Assembly: GCA_049889095.1 (NCBI GenBank)
Contig: JBLJFK010000010.1
Direction: 5' to 3' (one strand)
Source: Ewingella sp049889095
Lineage (GTDB): Bacteria; Pseudomonadota; Gammaproteobacteria; Enterobacterales; Enterobacteriaceae
DNA length: 64,000 bases
The notes under the pieces were generated by a model. The model ran no database searches and had not been told where the DNA came from. It saw only the letters and a list, made by a program, of their open reading frames with translations. A program made the translations under genes and the position numbers. Below are positions 61,067 through 64,000 of this stretch, piece by piece. The first letter of the stretch is position 1. Each line of letters opens with the position of its first letter.

Positions 61067-62917
61067 TTAGCCTCCCAGCTTAGATTTATCGCGCACTGCA
61101 CCCTTATCAGCACTGGTTGCCAACATGGCATAAGCGCGTAACGCGAAGGAGACTTCACGCACACGGTTTTTCGGCGTCCACGCCTGATCACCGCGAGCCA
61201 CTTCTGCTTCGTGACGCGCAGCCAGCTCTGCTGCCGGAACATCCAGCACCATGCTGCGGTTTGGAATGTCAATGTCGATGAAGTCGCCATCTTCAATCAG
61301 CGCAATCAGGCCGCCGCTGCCCGCTTCCGGAGAAACGTGGCCGATAGAAAGACCAGATGTACCGCCGGAGAAGCGGCCGTCGGTGATCAGCGCACACTCT
61401 TTGCCCAGCCCCATGGATTTCAGATAGGTGGTCGGATACAGCATTTCTTGCATGCCCGGACCGCCTTTTGGCCCTTCGTAACGGATAACCACCACGTCGC
61501 CGGAGACCACTTTGCCACCGAGGATCGCCGCTACTGCGTCATCCTGGCTTTCGTATACTTTGGCCGGGCCACGGAAGGTCAGGTTGTCTTTATCAACACC
61601 GGCGGTTTTAACGATACTGCCGGCTTCGGCGATGTTGCCGTACAGCACAGCCAGCCCACCTTCCAGACTGAAAGCATTTTCCAGCGAGCGGATACAGCCT
61701 TCGGCGCGGTCATCGTCCAGCGTGTCCCAGCGGCAATCCTGTGAGAACGCCTTGGTGGTACGGATACCTGCAGGGCCGGCGCGGAACATTTTTTTAACGG
61801 CTTCATCTTTGGTCAGCATAATGTCGTACTGATCCAGCGTCTCAGTCAGGGTCAGACCAAGGATATTTTTGACTTCACGGTTTAGCAGGTTTGCACGATC
61901 CAGTTCGCCCAGAATCGCCAGCACACCACCGGCACGGTGAACGTCTTCCATATGGTATTTCGGGGTGCTCGGTGCCACTTTGCACAGGTGGGGTACTTCG
62001 CGTGACAGACGGTCGATGTCCGCCATATCGAATTCAATTCCGCCTTCCTGTGCGGCGGCCAGAAGGTGCAGAACGGTGTTGGTCGAGCCGCCCATCGCGA
62101 CATCCAGCGTCATGGCATTTTCAAATGCCGCTTTGCTGGCGATATTGCGTGGCAATGCACTTTCGTCGTCTTCTTCGTAATAACGCTTGGTCAGTGTCAC
62201 GATGCGACGACCGGCGTTCAGGAACAGTTCCCGGCGGTCAACGTGAGTCGCCAGCAATGAACCATTACCTGGCTGCGACAGGCCCAGCGCCTCGGTCAGA
62301 CAGTTCATCGAGTTAGCAGTAAACATACCTGAACAGGAACCGCAGGTTGGACAAGCGGAGCGTTCGATCTGCCCACTGTCGGCGTCGCTGACGTTGGGGT
62401 TTGCGCCCTGGATCATGGCATCAACCAAATCGAGCTTGATAATTTTGTCCGAGAGTTTGGTTTTACCGGCTTCCATCGGGCCGCCGGAAACGAAGATCAC
62501 CGGAATGTTCAGACGCAGCGCTGCCATCAACATTCCCGGGGTGATTTTGTCGCAGTTGGAAATACAGACCATGGCATCGGCGCAGTGAGCATTAACCATG
62601 TATTCCACAGAATCGGCGATCAGCTCGCGTGAAGGCAATGAATACAGCATGCCGCCGTGACCCATCGCGATACCATCATCCACGGCAATGGTGTTGAATT
62701 CTTTTGCCACACCGCCGGACGCTTCGATTTGCTCGGCAACCAGTTTACCTACATCTCGCAAGTGCACGTGGCCTGGTACGAACTGGGTAAAGGAGTTTAC
62801 GACGGCAATAATTGGCTTACCGAAATCGTCATCAGTCATCCCAGTGGCGCGCCACAACGCGCGGGCTCCAGCCATGTTGCGGCCATGAGTGGTGGTATGG
62901 GAACGGTACTTAGGCAT
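61067..62917 (-). CDS. ilvD: Dihydroxyacid dehydratase IlvD
   Basis: A 616-residue iron-sulfur enzyme, the same length as in E. coli. Cluster Cys residues lie in C-I-S-N-C-D-K-I-T-P-G-M near residue 122 and in C-P-T-C-G-S-C-S-G-M-F near 195. It makes the 2-oxo acids of valine and isoleucine. It lies 71 bases after ilvE and is followed closely by ilvA. Confidence 0.97.
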   Translation of the reverse strand: MPKYRSHTTTHGRNMAGARALWRATGMTDDDFGKPIIAVVNSFTQFVPGHVHLRDVGKLVAEQIEASGGVAKEFNTIAVDDGIAMGHGGMLYSLPSRELIADSVEYMVNAHCADAMVCISNCDKITPGMLMAALRLNIPVIFVSGGPMEAGKTKLSDKIIKLDLVDAMIQGANPNVSDADSGQIERSACPTCGSCSGMFTANSMNCLTEALGLSQPGNGSLLATHVDRRELFLNAGRRIVTLTKRYYEEDDESALPRNIASKAAFENAMTLDVAMGGSTNTVLHLLAAAQEGGIEFDMADIDRLSREVPHLCKVAPSTPKYHMEDVHRAGGVLAILGELDRANLLNREVKNILGLTLTETLDQYDIMLTKDEAVKKMFRAGPAGIRTTKAFSQDCRWDTLDDDRAEGCIRSLENAFSLEGGLAVLYGNIAEAGSIVKTAGVDKDNLTFRGPAKVYESQDDAVAAILGGKVVSGDVVVIRYEGPKGGPGMQEMLYPTTYLKSMGLGKECALITDGRFSGGTSGLSIGHVSPEAGSGGLIALIEDGDFIDIDIPNRSMVLDVPAAELAARHEAEVARGDQAWTPKNRVREVSFALRAYAMLATSADKGAVRDKSKLGG

Positions 62918-62988
62918 TTTCTATTCACTCCAAATCATTTTGTTTAGCCGGCGGCGCTACGGCCGCCTGCAGAATCTTGTTCTTGATA

Positions 62989-63918
62989 TTATTGTGGGTT
63001 GATTGGATCCAACCAGCCCCATTTGTCTTCGGTTTTTCCAGTGAACAAGCCGAAGAACGCATCCTGAATCTGTTTAGTGACGGGACCACGTTTGCCAATA
63101 CCCACCTGAATACCGTCAACACTACGCACCGGCGTGATTTCAGCGGCGGTACCCGACATGAACACTTCGTCAGCCAAATACAGGGATTCGCGGGACAGAA
63201 CCTGCTCGCGCACTTCCAGACCCATATCTTTCGCCAGTTTGATGATTGCGTCGCGGGTAATGCCCGGCAATGCGGAAGAGGTGAAGGGTGGCGTAAACAG
63301 AATGCCCTCCTTCACTTCGAACAGGTTCTCCCCAGCCCCTTCGGATACATAGCCGTGAATGTCCAGCGCGATCCCTTCCTGATAACCGTGACGGCGTGCT
63401 TCGCTGCCCACCAGCAAGGAAGAAAGGTAGTTACCACCGGCTTTGGCGGCCGTTGGAATGGTGTTGGCGGCAACACGGTTCCATGAAGACACCATCGCGT
63501 CGATACCCTGTTCCAGCGCTTCTTCACCCAGATACGCGCCCCATGGGAAGGCGGCGATGATCACATCAGTTTTATAGCCATCGGGAGGGTTCACGCCCAT
63601 ACCGACATCGCCTACGAACACCAGCGGACGGATGTAAGCGCTAACCAGTTTGTTAGTACGCAGAGTTTCACGGCAGGCTTCCATCAGCTCATCAACACTC
63701 TGAGTCACAGGCATACGGTAGATTTTTGCTGAGTCACGCAGACGTTGCATATGTTCACGATGACGGAACACCACAGGGCCTTTATGCGAGTCGTAGCAAC
63801 GCACACCTTCGAAGACTGAAGTGCCGTAATGCAATGCATGCGACATTACGTGAACTTTGGCTTCAGCCCAGGGAACCATCTCGCCGTTGAACCAAATGAA
63901 ATCAGCTTTCTTCGTCAT
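62989..63918 (-). CDS. ilvE: Branched-chain amino acid aminotransferase IlvE
   Basis: A 309-residue fold-type IV PLP aminotransferase, the same length as in E. coli. The PLP Lys is in A-A-K-A-G-G-N-Y near residue 160, and the block E-G-A-G-E-N-L-F near 194 is diagnostic. It catalyses the last step of leucine, isoleucine and valine synthesis. It follows ilvM by 16 bases, with a GGAAAGAGAG ribosome site. Confidence 0.97.
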   Translation of the reverse strand: MTKKADFIWFNGEMVPWAEAKVHVMSHALHYGTSVFEGVRCYDSHKGPVVFRHREHMQRLRDSAKIYRMPVTQSVDELMEACRETLRTNKLVSAYIRPLVFVGDVGMGVNPPDGYKTDVIIAAFPWGAYLGEEALEQGIDAMVSSWNRVAANTIPTAAKAGGNYLSSLLVGSEARRHGYQEGIALDIHGYVSEGAGENLFEVKEGILFTPPFTSSALPGITRDAIIKLAKDMGLEVREQVLSRESLYLADEVFMSGTAAEITPVRSVDGIQVGIGKRGPVTKQIQDAFFGLFTGKTEDKWGWLDPINPQ

Positions 63919-63934
63919 TCTCTCTTTCCTTCAC

Positions 63935-64000
63935 TTACGCATTCGCGCGTATTTGTTGTGATGTGTGTTGTTGGATCTCGACGCAGGCGACATCCATCAG
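63935..64000 (-). CDS. ilvM: C-terminal end of acetolactate synthase II small subunit IlvM (partial)
   Basis: The last 21 codons of a gene that enters from the right edge. The tail D-V-A-C-V-E-I-Q-Q and the end S-Q-Q-I-R-A match the end of E. coli IlvM, and the place directly before ilvE is the expected one. The rest of the operon (ilvG and leader) lies beyond the window. Confidence 0.88.
   Translation of the reverse strand: MMDVACVEIQQHTSQQIRANA

Overview
The window looks like chromosomal DNA of an enterobacterium. The gene order (ilvMEDA-ilvYC-ppiC-rep-gppA-rhlB-trxA-rho-wec cluster-tRNA operon-hem operon-cyaA-lptM-dapF-yigA-xerC-yigB-uvrD-corA-rarD-yigI-pldA-recQ-rhtCB-pldB-yigL) is the one known from Escherichia, Serratia and Yersinia relatives, and the proteins closely resemble their E. 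coli counterparts. I cannot name the genus. Three losses or gaps relative to E. coli (no rffG/rffH, no cyaY, no yifK) fit a lineage outside Escherichia. All calls come from reading the sequence; no database search was run.

Layout. 1-10388 is most of an aryl polyene (APE) pigment cluster on the minus strand: lipoprotein, methyltransferase, chain-length factor, two acyl carrier proteins, membrane protein, AMP-ligase, dehydratase, glycosyltransferase/acyltransferase, thioesterase, LolA-like carrier and MMPL exporter. The remaining ketosynthase, ketoreductase and dehydratase genes would lie beyond base 1. 10569-20490 holds lipid, transport and repair genes (yigL, pldB, rhtB, rhtC, recQ, pldA, yigI, rarD, an AbrB-type protein, corA). 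The corA leader contains a well-formed 23-codon open frame followed by hairpins. 20923-29960 holds a cupin gene, uvrD with a LexA box, the yigB-xerC-yigA-dapF-lptM block and cyaA with its TTG start and CRP site. 30277-34338 is hemCDXY.

Between hemY and the proM end of the tRNA operon (34490-36954) lies an accessory island. It holds an orphan type VI secretion tube gene (hcp), a 229-residue protein with a glycine-rich hydrophobic C-terminal half, two related two-helix mini membrane proteins, and a 109-residue gene. That last gene starts with the first six codons of hcp and continues as the C-terminal part of the 229-residue protein. Two 82-bp direct repeats mark the junctions. I read this as an Hcp-linked effector/immunity locus with a second, collapsed copy. 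It is the most interesting part of the window.

37324-37801 is an argX-hisR-leuT-proM-type tRNA operon. 38123-49073 is the enterobacterial common antigen cluster, from wecA down to wecG, without rffG/rffH. 49361-54279 carries rho, trxA, rhlB and gppA. 54352-64000 carries rep, ppiC and the branched-chain amino acid genes ilvC, ilvY, ilvA, ilvD, ilvE and the end of ilvM.

How the genes work together. The APE genes build and export a polyene lipid to the outer membrane. The wec genes build a surface glycolipid whose sugar-nucleotide precursor must come from rmlA/rmlB-type genes elsewhere. ilvMEDA plus ilvC cover most of isoleucine/valine synthesis. hemC and hemD make two consecutive steps of tetrapyrrole synthesis. 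I see no insertion sequence, integrase or CRISPR array in the window.
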